Position numbers and translations under genes: made by a program. Shown here in pieces: positions 29,198 to 41,590 of a DNA stretch of 64,000 bases (its first letter is position 1; each line of letters begins with the position of its first letter). This DNA comes from Cladorrhinum sp. PSN259. Its lineage: Eukaryota; Ascomycota; Sordariomycetes; Sordariales; Podosporaceae. The stretch is taken from NCBI GenBank assembly GCA_033725935.1, contig MU867075.1:186001-250000 (forward strand), in the 5' to 3' direction. The notes under the pieces are model-generated. The model worked only from the letters and a program-made list of their open reading frames with translations. It made no database searches and was not told where the DNA came from.

Positions 29198-32100
29198 TGC
29201 GAAGCTGATTATGGATTAGCTTGTTGGAAGGGTGGGTTCTGTTTATTCCGCGAGGATGATCTGGGAGACCGGCTCCGTTGGTGTGTATGTTTCAACAAAA
29301 GAGATGTAGGAGGAAACAGGAAACAGCAAGGAAACCCGACTTCTCCAGAGAAGTCCACTTGTTTCAAAGACAGAGAAGACTTGTTGTCTGAGGATGGATA
29401 GACGAGAAGAGACGAGAGGGGGAATAATGGGGATACTTATCCTCATGGCCAGGTCAATGTCAAAATTTGCTGAAATCATAGGCCCTGCGTGGCCGGCAGC
29501 AGCGGACCCATGATGCATCAGCCGAGTTGCGGAGCAAGGAGTGGTTGCGGGCGCGATATTCTTCGATGCCGCGGGCGTGTAGGGCGTGTACCGCGTAGTA
29601 GGGGTCGTACCCAGCATGGATCCCAACAGAGAAACAGGGCTACCACTTACACAAAGAAAAGAAGCCAAGGGAACAAGGGCAGGGGTGGGTACGTACTGGG
29701 CCTACCACAATTGCAGCCAGACCTTCGCCCTGGAATCCCTAGTGTAGTGTAGATACCTGACAGATGTATCTTGATTGACCAATGGCAAAGAATTAACTTG
29801 AAACACGGAGAAAATGGCGTTCGTTCTGCTGTTGAGACATCTTCTCTGGGAGAGACATCAAGATCTGAGGTACGTCCCGTTTTGGTCTCATATCAGACAT
29901 GTCCACGGGTCGCCTTTCCAGTACTACTGTTCTGTATGTTTTCCGTATCCGAGACCGCTTTGTAAGACCGGGTCAGCATGCTGTGACTTTACTCACTAGC
30001 TGTATGAGATTACCCAAGAAGCTCATTTCATTAGCTTCATGAAATTGACGAATATGATGATCGTTGAGGAATCGAAGAGATGATGGAAGGCCGAAGATGG
30101 CCCAAGCTCCTTCCGGATTCTCTCAGCAATCTGGCAGTTCTCCACCTCCAGTTCCCCCATGTCCAGACTCCACTCCACTGCCCAACGCACCCCGCGGAGC
30201 TCACCTTCCCCCAAACTCCATCTGGCAGCAAACATTCGACGAACAGAAAGTCGACATTTTCTGAGAAACATCTTGTAACTGCAGGATCCCACTTTCCCAT
30301 TGGCTACAGGGCTCATTTCATGCAAGCCTCCATGCAAGCGTCTATGAGTCATTCAAATTTAGACACATGGCTCCGCTTGGTGCAACGGTTCGACGAGAAA
30401 GCAGAAGCCGGGCGCCAATCGATCAAAGTGGGATTCCCGGTTCCGATCTCCCATTCGATGGCCACGCTGGCGCCGAGACTCTCCCCCAGGCGGTACGTAC
30501 CACTACCCACGACACCACCACGACCACCACCCACAACGCCAACGCGGATGCAGGAGCGGATGTACGGGCGCGGGTTTTCTTTCTGTCGGTCGAGCCGCAA
30601 CGCGACACGCTCATTCATCGTACCATCGCGACTGTCACCATCTGATGACGGGAATGCTGGGGGGATGGAATCGTGACTGAGGGTTGGTCAAGCCACCCTC
30701 CATCCCACTCTGCCCACACTGTGGCTTTCCAGACTTCATGTCTATATCTTTCATTAATAACGGTGTGTCCATGTGACACCCCACATCTAGAGAAGACTCC
30801 ATGCCAACGCATACATGCCTTGGAGATTGGGCATCCATTCTTCACTTTTGCTCTGCTCTACTCTGCGAAGTGACCGCCTCACCTTCTGGGTCTGGCCTCA
30901 TTGCATTACCGCCCGTTCAAGGTCCTCATCTCAACTCGAGAAAGGTCTGGGAGCAGAAATGTCATCCTATTTTGGGCAAATTAGGCGTTGCAAATGAAAA
31001 TTGAAGGGCTGAGTTTACTGATCTTGGAATCAGATCGTTTCCACTAGCTCTCCCGCTTCCGCCGGTCCCGCAGTCCGTAATCCCTTCCTTCCTTCGCTCG
31101 ATCTTGGTCGGTCAGTCTTTAGGACTGACTGCGGACACATGTTTTGGACTCGGAGCAGTGGCATTATGCTTTAAAGAAGCGAGCGCCTACTGAGATTACC
31201 ATGTCTTGAGAGTGTCCGAGGGAGCCCATGGCTGGGCGGTTGCGGGAATGAAAGACATGAGATAGCCGCCCGAAAGGGTGTTCCACTGAGACACAACGGC
31301 CGCGGAAGATGGTAGGAAGCGACAGCGGGAGGCAAGCGGCGGCAATGAGCGCTTAGGGATCGTCAACAAGCGAGCTGGCGTGTAACATTGACTAAGCCAT
31401 CCTCCCGCTTGCTTGTCTGTTACCCCAGACGCTGTGCCACCGCGGCAGGCGCTAACATTTACAACAAGTCGGCCGTCAGATCTCCGAGCTCATCTGGTGC
31501 TGATCGTGGGAGGACAGATTACCTGCAGTATAACGGGCGCCTAGTGAAATTGTTACAGAGTCATCCGTGTAAGCCGGGGACCTTTTGAGCTCTTTTCAGC
31601 AGCTGTTAACCCAAAGTCCGGCCCAGAGGACTACACCGGGATGCCGTCAGGATATCGTGCTCGGCCTTCAAGAAGGCCTGTTTTGCCTTTACCATGGCGG
31701 TGAGAACGTCATCACTCTGCTTGCTCGGTTTGCACCGCCTCACTAGGCGCTTAAACCCAGCTCACGTTTACATCTCTGTCCTCTGAAGATGATAATTCCC
31801 CGGAACATCTTCCTTTACTCTTCACGTGCAGTGCACGTGTTGACCTCGTGTCTTCGTTCCCCTTTCGCGATCTTCGATTGCTTTCCCATTGGTCCGTCAC
31901 ACCCAATCCCGCGTCAACCAATCAGCCCCGCGTCCAAACCTGTCAAGTTCGTGTCCAAGCCCATCCATTGGCTATTTCTCAACACCAAGCTTTTTCTCAC
32001 CAACCTTTTTTCCTGCACGCACGCTACCACATGCATATGCAAGTAGGAGTCATAGAAAAGGCGGAGGAGAAAAGCCAACACACACCTTCTAGATCTCGAA

Positions 32101-33061
32101 TTCCCGCATCCAGAAGTTGTTTCACTGTTTCAGATGGACCCAAATGGCAAACACTTGCTTGCACTAGGGAGGGGAAAAAAATGTTTCGTTTCATCGGTAG
32201 ACTACCGGCATATATTTTCTCCCAACCGTAGCCTATCATTCATGTTCTTTGGGCAGGACTCCATAGAAACAACTCATCCATCCGTCCATCGGTGACTCAC
32301 CGAACCTGCATTTTATTTCTTGTCTTGGTAAACTACTGCGGACTGTTGCATCCCATCACCATGGTTCCCGAGGTTTTTTTAAAGGATCATGACAACACAA
32401 CGAATGACAACACACACGGCAGTGAAGATGAAACATGAAACATACATCATGAAAAGTTCTCCTCTTTCTTCTTCTCTTCACGGCATCAAAGTACATACTT
32501 GATGCAAAAAGATGCCGATGTGTGACTCCGAAAAAAGAGGGGGAGGCAAAAAACGGTGAGGTTGGGCCGAAGTCTAGCTCATCACACCGCAACCTCGCAT
32601 CTCACATGAGAAAAAAACACGTACCACGAACCCACCGTGATAATGATGATGATGATCACGAAAACGCGAAGACGCGCGAAGGGGATGTGACTTTGTCTTT
32701 CTTTCTATGGGTTTCTTTTTTTTTCCAGTTCCGCTGCGCTCCCATGTTGGTAAGGTATCATACAAACAAACCACAATGCTTACACACACATACACACAAC
32801 CATCGCTGCCATCCCATCTTCGACTACTAGCCAACGCGAAAGCAAGCAGGGTATCTATCCATCCCATTCGCCCGTCCGCTTCACCACAGGACCTGTTTAG
32901 AACCCAAAAAGCCAACAAGAACTATGAAGTCTCAATTCTAATGCCCCCACAACCATCAGTTTCCATGCCCATGCCATGAATATGCCCCAAAAATGTATGA
33001 AAAACCAAAACAAACGGAGAATAAACTTCTGTAATCAAGTTTGATTACTCAAGAAACGCCC
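29198..33061. other. 3.9-kb interval without a supported gene
   Basis: It lies between the start of the 27.4-29.2 kb gene and the end of the Vrl1-like gene, both on the minus strand, so it should be mostly upstream regulatory sequence of the former. It contains a palindromic double E-box (31823..31839). Reading frames are short and overlapping, with no family features. A long non-coding RNA or an intron-rich small gene cannot be excluded by eye. Confidence 0.5.
31823..31839. promoter_or_regulatory. Palindromic double E-box
   Basis: CACGTGCA-G-TGCACGTG is a perfect inverted repeat with 8-bp arms and a single central base. Each arm holds a CACGTG E-box, the target of fungal bHLH factors (Cbf1, SREBP-like and others). 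It sits 2.6 kb upstream of the nearest minus-strand start. Confidence 0.55.
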
Positions 33062-36000
33062 TCAACCACTCAAACTCGCACTTCCATTCCCAGCCCCATT
33101 CCCATTCCCACTGCTACTGCTACTCCCCTCCCCACCATTGCTGTTTGCAAACCCCATTCCATCATCTTCCTCATCCTCATCCAAATCATCAACCAACTCC
33201 CCCAATATCCCCCGTTCCTTGATCACTCCCGTTTCCCTTCCCTCTCTTATCCGTTCCATGATACCCTCGCCGGGCTTCAAAACTTCCACCTCTTTCACCT
33301 TCCTCAATGCTCTCCTGATGCCAGCCAATCTGCCCCTCTCGACAATCAGAACGCCCTTCGCCAAATCTTTGATGGCTTTCCTCCCTAATCTCTCATGCAT
33401 CTCCCTCCAACCAGCCAATTCACTGGCAACCACCGTTTGAGTGTATCTCAGCTCTCTGCCCATCATTTCCGCTTCTATTTCTAGTTTCTTTAGTTTTCCC
33501 TCTCGATCTTCATTCATTTTCTGCCTCGTTTCGTCTAGCAAACCCAACGGCCACCGCGAAGAGCGGGATAAGGTAGAATAGGACCGGTCAATCTCCCGGC
33601 GGACTGTGGTTATTTTTGAGATAGTCTGTGGAGGGCGAGCAAGTGCTTTCAAAATCGCTTCAATGTTGGCGTAGAGAGCCAAGAAAGCTGAAAAGAACTG
33701 AGAGTTGGGTGATGATTGTAAAGGTGACAATGCGCGGACATAAGTCTCGAATGCTTGAATGTGAGTTTGAGGCAGGAAGGGGAGCGTAGCTACTGCTTTT
33801 GAGAGGAGGACGGAGGACTCGTGGAGATCTATGATGATGCAATTAGTAACGACACAAAAAAAGGGGTGAGTATGAGATATAAAAACATACCGACGGCAAC
33901 ATTGCCGACAGCGCTCGTCCTCCTCGCCACGCTTCGAGTCGAAAAGTGCACACTCCTGACAATGTCCCTCGCATGATCAACAAACTGCTCAACCTCCCTC
34001 AAGTCCTCCACTGGCTCCATCTCATCATGCACCTTCTCCAACAGCGCATCTGCCTTCAACTTGCTTCTCTCGGCCATCATATCCAACTGCAAATCCGGGA
34101 CAAGAAAGAATTCCCACAGCATCTCATGCGTGGCAAACGTCGGGTGCTGCAATAGAATCCTCAAGAACCAGTCCATCCTAATCTGCAAATCCTTCAGCAC
34201 CGCTCGACTGGGTCGCGACGGTATCTGCGTGGGAGACCTCAAATCAGCTAAGCTCGGTATCCAAGATGCCGGGTTCTCCATCTGCAGCAGTTTGGCCAGG
34301 TGCTCGAAGTCAGTCAGCGACCGTCGGCAAGTCGTCACCGCATAGCTATGCTTGTCTACCGGCGCGCCTGATTTGAGAACGAATCTGATGGTCCCGTCCT
34401 CGACGAAGAAGGACCTGACCACACCTGTGGTTCTTGAGTCTGTACCCGGAGACAGTGAAAATAAGACCAAGTCATCAATCTTATTACGAAGCTCATCATC
34501 CTTGGCTAGCTCGACTGCCGTCAAACCGCGTAGTTCCCTGGCAGCAACATCGACTCTTGGATCGCCAAATAACGTCCTGACCATATCGAAACGCCCATAC
34601 TTGCTTGCGAGCATCAAAGCCGTAAACTTCTTCTCATTTGTGGCGTTGACATCCACGTCACACTGATGGAGGATTCGCAGCGCAAGACTAGGCTCATTGA
34701 CGATATGAAGCAGAGTATTTCCCTTGACGTCGACGTGATCGTCCAAATGTAACGGTTGCCCATCGCCTTGGTGTTTTGTCGCTGCCTCCAATCCCTCTTC
34801 CACCATGGCAGAGTAACTGCAGTTGTCATAGGAGCGACACAGAGCAAACAGCGGTGTTTGCTCATTCTTGTCTTTTTGTCGCCATGGCAGCAACTTGCCA
34901 ATGCGTTGTATCAAAAATGGGGCATGGAAGAGGTAATGTGCTGCGCTTCGACCCCAGGTATCCTGACGAGCGAGGTACTGGCTGATGATCTTGTCGTCAT
35001 GTGTCGAATCGAGAATGAAATCGAGAATAGTGTTAATGATATCGGCGTTGCCCAACTGCACGGCGGCACTGAACAACGTGGTACCCTGATTATTCTGATC
35101 TTCCAGTATGACTGTTCCATTGTAATACTGCTTCATCGATAGCAAATACTTCAATACCTCCGGTTGCACATGTTGGATTGCCATCATGAGCACTGACTCC
35201 CCAGCCGCATCTTGAGTCTTGATCAGCTTTTCAATTGAAGTATCCCCTTCAACACCGCTGGTGAAGGTCCCGATGCTCATGGGCATCGATCTGAACGAGA
35301 TTTCGGAGCCGCTGGACATACTCCTCGTATCCATGGCGACTTTCTTCTTAGTTCGCTTTGGCGGTGGTATTGGTGGTTCATCCAAGTCCTCAGTTGTTCC
35401 ATTCTGAAAGGGAAATACATGACTAAGGCCAGATCCCATAGAGAACCTCTCAGACACGGTAAAGGTCGTAGAGGATCGCCGTGATGTTGACGAACCATTT
35501 GCAAAACTCCAGCCACTTGAAGATTGCCTCCTGGAATGTGAAGACTCATAAATATCATCATCCTCAATGGCCTCTTCGCTTGGCTCCAGTATTTTCCTCA
35601 GCTCCGTCATTTCACCCTTGGCGACCGCATCCCACAATGCCTTGTTTCGTCTGCTGGCTCTCCGTAGACCTCCAGACTCTCGGTCAAGATATGACATGAC
35701 TGCCTCAAAAGTGCTCAGCGCATAACCCATTTCACCGCTATCCACATCGTCCATAAAGATGTAATAGCGAACATAGGCTAACCTCGCTTGGAGATGCTTG
35801 ATCTGTGCCTTTATCACGACAAATAGCAAGAGAGAAACGAGCGTATCAGCGTTGATGGCCATCGAAGACTTTTCGTTCGCTGACCGTGGGGGTTCACCAG
35901 GTTGTGTCGAGTCCGCAAACTGGGTGGCTGCCTTGGTCGTCGAAAGCAGGATTTCCATCATTTCTTGCGGACAGCTCGCGTTCGGCATCCTTCTGAACTC

Positions 36001-37211
36001 TTCGACCGCGCGCCCAAGTCGTCCCACCACATCCCGCTTAACTTTGGATCCGCCATCAATGGCGATCCCTAGTTGCGAGATGTCTATATTGTCCATCTGT
36101 CGAATCTTTGCTTCCAATTCAAGGTCTTCCTGCCGCCGTAGAGAAGCTAGGCGAGGAAAGAGCATGTGGTGGACATTTTCGGTAATGTAACGTTCAATCA
36201 ACCGCTCAACGACCGGTCCTGTTAGATCAGTGGTGGCTGCTAGCAGAGAAAGTTGCTGCTTATCGACACTTTGAAACAAGTCAATAGCTGCAGTCACCGC
36301 TGTCTCCAAAGAGGTCCTCATAACATCCTCATCCTCATCTCTGTTAAATGGGATCCCTTGAGCCCCGTTCACACCTGCATCCGAGCCCAGACTGTCGTTA
36401 TCGTCAGTGCCTAGCCCTCCCAATAACCCATTCGATTCGGAATTTGGAAGATTCTTGCCAGACGGCGGGGGAGGCGCGAGTTTCTCAAAGACCAGTGTAA
36501 ACTCCCGAAACAATTTCTCCAAGCCACCTTGCATCTGCTTGGCGATCGCGGGGAAGTGATTGAGCAGTTCATGAAAGGTTTTGATGTCCTTCTTCTTGGG
36601 TGAGACCGCCTCGGAAAGAGCTCTCTGCAACCGGTTCGAGCCTTCGATCGGGGGTGATGGAAGGACGGCCGGTATGATGCTGACCTCCTCCCATGACCCT
36701 ACCAGTGGGTGCGAAATGAAATACACCAAAAATGATCTCGGGTCGAGGGTATCGGGATACCAAATAACATCGTGAAGGAGGTTCGCTTGTGCCAACGCTT
36801 TGAAACCTGCGTAGGAAGGTTAGCGACTTGCCACCAGGAGACCCATTTCAGAAGCCCATGACCACGGTCCGTCGTACCCTTATTTGTGTAGATGCAATTG
36901 TCCTTAATGACAAGACTCCTACCATTAATAGTACCATACATCTTCGGCTTCCCTCTCATCTCGCGGAGGTTCTGCGCAGCATCCTTACCCCCTGCGACTT
37001 GCCCCTTGAGAAGCGGGATGCGCAACACATGGCTCCCCAGGAACTCATCGGATGCTATGGAAGCCACCAAGGGCGCTCCTGTTTCTGTATCACGGGAGTT
37101 GAGCAGTACATCGGCGGTGGGAACAAGGAGAATGTGCTGTTGTGGTGGCAGGCATTGAGCGAGGACGGGGGCTTTGGAGAAAGCGCTCAGGAATGGGTTT
37201 AGGGGTTGCAT
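33062..37211 (-). CDS. VPS9-ankyrin-PX protein, Vrl1-like endosomal Rab5 GEF/sorting nexin
   Basis: Predicted endosomal protein of 1338 residues. Exons are 37211..36878, 36806..33891 and 33828..33062. Intron 1 is 71 bp (GTACGA donor, CTAAC branch, CAG) and joins NKG to FKALAQANLLHDV. Intron 2 is 62 bp (GTATGT, ACTAAT, TAG) and joins NVAV to DLHESS. Domains: N-terminal module (1-190); VPS9 GEF core about 230-480, with the signature NADTLVSLLLFVVIKAQ near 430; Ser-rich linker; ankyrin repeats about 650-880 (GESVLMMAIQHVQ, GNTLLHIV, FTALMLASKYGRFDMV); PX about 900-1017; and a helical region about 1030-1300 that could be a BAR dimerisation domain. This order matches yeast Vrl1 of the VINE sorting-nexin complex, and the VPS9-ankyrin part recalls animal VARP. 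The acidic Ser/Gly tail is disordered. Rab activity is inferred. Confidence 0.88.
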
Positions 37212-38275
37212 TCATTCGGTTCGTGGGGCAACTCCGTTCGATATTGGGTTCGATGAAGCTGTAGCCACCATTGGGCAGCCGCTAGAGAATCGCGATCATT
37301 CAACTATCGACAGGCTTCCTTTTCTTCCAGTTGGTTGTGCTGGTTTGGTTGGGAGACGCGGCGGGATGATAATCGACGTGACGCAATCTGCTTCTTGAGT
37401 TTGGAGTTGGCAGGTCGACCTCTTACGGTGCAATTTGACGTCGCCGGATCTGCTCTTTCGGTCCTTATTGTGGTACTCGCAAGGCTGACAAGGATATGTT
37501 CCGAATTTATGATCTCTGAAGGCTTATTTTGAGTTCTTGTCGTATCGTGGAAGTGGGCGCATTCAACAACCAGCTTGGAGGTTCTGGGAATGTTTGGCCA
37601 AACAATGATGTGCTTCCACTGCCAGAAGGAAGCCTGTGGAGAGAACCACGAATCCCTGACGCTGGGGGTACGTACCGCTGACGGCCGCCAATCAATGCGC
37701 CATGTGGTGCACCGTCAGTGATCTCCCGGCGAAGAAGGTGGGGCATCTGAACACTGCCCGTGCGACCTGCATGTCATCCTCAAGAATCCAAAAACATCGG
37801 ACGGCCTGAGCACATTTAAGACACAGAAAACGGCAAGATGCAATTAGTTGCTCTCAAGATCTCTTATTACCAGGTTTTATATAAGTTTCCAGCAATTTGG
37901 CATAGATTGACGTGTTCTGTCTCTGGAAATTGGTCTAAATATCTGCTGCAGAATCCAGCGTCTACCTCTGATTATCACTTAGGTTGCCTGATGCAACAAA
38001 TCAAGCTTAATCAACAAAACAAAAAAGGGTCGACATCGTAAACTGCTCCATGAGCTTGGGCAACTTGGTTGCCAACAATGCTCAACAACAATAGTACGCA
38101 AACCGCAGCACCAAACTGTGGCAGTTGAACAACATACCAAAGGCCAAATACCAATGAGCATAGGGCTCGGCGGCTCGGGCAGAAGGCAAAACCTTCGTCT
38201 GCGTTGTCAGGCACGTCCGTCCAACGTCCAAATCATTTCTCATAAACTTCGTATCATTATCGTTTTGAATGTTGT
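37212..38275. other. Vrl1-like gene upstream region
   Basis: This 1.06-kb interval lies between tandem minus-strand genes and holds the Vrl1-like promoter and the OLA1 3' UTR. No supported gene and no notable repeat were seen. Confidence 0.5.
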
Positions 38276-39796
38276 TTAGCCCTTGGCAGCGCCGGCCTTG
38301 ATCAGGAGAATATCGCCATCTTCAACGACATAATCCTTACCCTTGGTCATAATCTTGCCCTTGGCCCTGACCTCAGCTTCATCACCAACCTCCCTTAGTA
38401 CGCTGTAGTTATACACAATAGCCTGGATGAAGGTCTTCTCAAAGTCAGTGTGAATGACACCGGCGGCCTGGGGTGCCTTTGTGCCATTACGGATGGTCCA
38501 CTGGCGGACCTCATCGGGGCCGACAGTGAAAAAGCTACCAAGGTTGAGGGCCTTGCGCATCTGGATAATAAGCTTGCCAAGCGCTGATTGGGCACCGACA
38601 TTCTTGCACTCTTCCTCAACCTCTGCGTCGGTCTCGAAGCGCGTGAGGCGCTCCTCGAACGAAACCGAGATGGGGATAAGAGGGTCACCAGTAGCATTGT
38701 CCTGGACCCACTTGGCAATAGCAGGAAGATGCTTGTTCTTCTTGCGGATGTAATCCTTCTCGGAAAGGTTGACAAGGTAAACAACGGGCTTGGCCGTCAG
38801 GAGAAACAGAGGATTGATGACCTCGATCTAGAGAGAAAGTCAGCAAAATGCTTGATCATGCCGATGCAATTAAAAAAAAAAAAAGCGAATGGTGATATGA
38901 TATCAGAACAGGAGTTTAATCTCAATGTGCCTTTTGGCACTCGTCGAGCTGGGTTTATAAGGTTCAGGCCATCTGGCCCTTTATCATCATAAAAATCACG
39001 TGTGGTAAAACAGACGAAAGAAAGTGTGCACATACCTCCTTGGGAGCCCAGTTGCCCTTTCGGACTTCCTTACCATCCTTGAGATGTGCCAAAATCTTCT
39101 CGATTGTGGCTTCCTCTTCTTTCCACTGCTTCATCTGAAGACTCTGGCCACCTTGACGGGTCTTCTTCTTCTGATTCTCGAGAGCCTTCTCCACGAATTC
39201 AATATCCTTAAGTCTCAACTCCTCGCTGATGATGTCAAGATCACGAGTGGGGTTGACATCACCCTCGACGTGGATGATCTCTGCATCGTCGAACGCACGA
39301 ACGACTTGGAAGATGGCATCGACGGCGCGGATGTGCGACAAGAAGGCGTTACCGAGACCAGCGCCTGTTGAGGCACCGCGGGTCAAGCCGGCGATATCGT
39401 AGACTGTGAGATTGGCAGGGACCCTAGATTTTGGCTTGTACTTCTCGCAGAGCCAGTCAAATCGCTCATCAGGGACGATGACGCGAGCCTCCTCTGGGTC
39501 AATAGTGGCATAGGGAAAGTTCTGCGGCTGTATCAGCAACGCCAATCCTCTCACGAAGGAATCGGTTCGATGCGTACTGCAGGGTTACCGAGGTTGCACT
39601 TGGTAATGGCCTGGAAGAGCGTGGACTTGCCAACGTTTGCCAGCCCGACCTGAATGACGAGAAAAAATTAGCAATCTTGAAACAGGGGAGAAAGGCGGGT
39701 TTGGAAAAAGAGCCAACTCACAATACCGCTCTTCAGGTTGTTACCAGGACGGCCCAGAAGGACCTTCTTCTCCTCGACGGCCTTCTTGGGAGGCAT
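38276..39796 (-). CDS. OLA1: Obg-like ATPase 1 (OLA1/YchF family)
   Basis: Cytosolic TRAFAC-class P-loop ATPase implicated in ribosome function and oxidative-stress and protein-quality responses. 394 residues from exons 39796..39722, 39649..39578, 39521..39036 and 38827..38276, with introns of 72, 56 and 208 bp. Splicing gives SGI-VGLANVGKST, NPA-NFPYATIDPEE and WAPKE-IEVINP. G1 is residues 27-35, G3 is DIAGLTRGAS, and G4 is NLSE at 231-234 in place of NKxD. That substitution marks the ATP-preferring YchF/OLA1 group. A coiled-coil segment follows, then a C-terminal TGS domain (LGSFFTVGPDEV to DILLIKAG). The length matches the usual 390-400. Intron 3 contains an A14 tract. The gene is divergent from the PPPDE peptidase 960 bp away. 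Confidence 0.97.
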
Positions 39797-40755
39797 TGTT
39801 CTGCGTTTGCTGTAGGAACGTGTGGAGAGGTAGATGACAGTGCAGTCAAGCACTGGCTTCTTAAAAAATGCAGAGCTAGCTGCGAGGGGTCGAAGGAGGG
39901 GTAATGGAGAAGCGAAGAAAGAGGTTCCAACGAGGGATGCCGTGGTGCCGAGCCCGTGGACCAATTGCCACGAGCAATGAAATCGAGCACCAAAAATCAG
40001 GACTTTTTTCGGAAAATTCCTGAAAAATGACTGGCTGCCCAGTGATCGCTTGATTTCTGGTCGCCGGGGCGAGGCTGCGACTTCAAATTCGAAGAGAGTG
40101 ATAGTTATTTTGGGGAAACAGCAACACACCAACTGGACTGCAAGCAGAAAATTTTGGCCCAATCAAACAATGTGGAGTCTGGTTGGCTGCCTGGAGAATT
40201 GATTGACCGAGCGAGGGCTTTGCTTTTCTCGAAGATCCCACCCCACTGTGACGTCCCGGCCGGCCAGGTCTGAAGCTAGAGCCAAGAGTGGGGTCCATCT
40301 CCTGCAGACGGGACTCTTGATCAGACCGCCCCAGCAGCAGCAACACAACCGGTGGGTCTCGATGCTCTGCCGGATGCGATGGGAGTTCTTATCACTTCCA
40401 GCTGCCAGTTCTGGTCTTCAACTTACCATCATCAACCTCTTCAAGACGTCAAACTGAGCAGCCTGCATCTCTCTGTCTCGCTTCATTGAATACTTCTTAT
40501 AATGAAACTAAAAATAAGCTACCACTAATAATATTATCTGCATTCTAATTTCCCCAATTTTGGGAACGCCTTGAAGCTGCCCCTTTGCCAAGCCAGGCAG
40601 TTCTGGGTAACTTCTTTGTTCCTCGAACCCGGCTGCCTTTGAACTCCAGCTTCGCAGTTGCGTAGATCAACTCGCCGCCGATACTTCATCGGTTGCATCA
40701 TTCGTCTTCACAAAGCCTTTGGACATACCATCAATAATCTATCCAATAAACCACA
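39797..40755. promoter_or_regulatory. Divergent promoter region of OLA1 and PPPDE peptidase genes
   Basis: 959 bp separate the two start codons, so this is the shared upstream region. An AT-rich patch lies at 40495-40560, and the proximal 150 bp on the PPPDE side are C/T-rich. No strong inverted repeat or TATA box was seen. Confidence 0.5.
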
Positions 40756-41590
40756 ATGCCTCCTCCTCGCAAAATACAGAAACCGGCAAGGTCACATCGG
40801 TCAACCTTGTCGCTCTCCAAGACAGAAATCACCATTCATGTCTATGATCTGCTGCCTGTACGTTTGCCAGCCCTCTCTTAGGGAATGTCTTTCAGCATGC
40901 GCTTCGTGCTAACAATCCGCCCTCTCGCAGCCCGGTAGAATTTCCTCGACGCTATGGTTTCTCGGCACATCCCTTCTTCACTCAGGTGTAGTTATCAACG
41001 GCAAGGAATATGCGTTTGGCGGACATGACCGGCCCGGTGTGACTGGCGTATACTGGACGAAGCCGAAGACCGAGCCACCCGGGGGAACCTTCAAATGCGA
41101 GATCTTACACGGCTTCACGCTCGCGACACAAGCCGAAATTGACAAAATCATACGCCAGACTTCCGAGGAATTCATGGGCACCGCGTACAACCTTCTAACC
41201 AAAAACTGCAACCATTTCACTTCACATCTCTGCCAAAAGCTCACAGGACGTCCGGGCCCTGGTTGGTTGAATCGCGCCGCATCGATTGGTGTCGCCCTAC
41301 CCTGCGTGGTTCCTCGGGACTGGATTGAGCCACCTGAGTTTGACACGGCTGACGGCGAGTTGCTGAATGAGGATGGCCACGAACGCACGAGCGCGGATGA
41401 GAGGTCTAGGATGTTGAGGTCATCCGAGGAGCAACCAAGGTTGGTGGGTCACCAACAGCAGCCGCATACGGAGTCGGAATGGGACAGTGAAGAGGAACGA
41501 AGGAGAGGCGGTAGCGGGAAGGGTAAGGTTCCAGCTAGAGACTCGTCAGGGCGAGCTCTTCCTCGAGCTGAGAGGGCGCCGGCCTCGTAG
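40756..41590 (+). CDS. PPPDE-family thiol peptidase (DeSI-type desumoylating/deubiquitinating isopeptidase-like)
   Basis: Predicted cysteine isopeptidase acting on SUMO or ubiquitin conjugates, 253 residues. Exon 1 is 40756..40857 and exon 2 is 40931..41590. The 73-bp intron (GTACGT donor, GCTAAC branch, CGCAG acceptor) joins VYDLLP to PGRISSTLW. PPPDE landmarks are the HVYDL beta-strand start, catalytic His51 in LLHSGVVINGKEYAFGGH, and Cys127 in TKNCNHFTSHLC, followed by PGWLNRAA. The domain ends near residue 160. The Asp/Glu- and Ser-rich tail looks disordered. The initiating ATG gives a short basic leader before the domain. SUMO versus ubiquitin specificity cannot be read from the sequence. 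Confidence 0.9.

Noticed and set aside
36793..36795. Start of the Vrl1-like protein at the beginning of its large exon
   Set aside because: The codon is TTG and a well-formed intron joins an upstream ATG exon (37211..36878) in frame.
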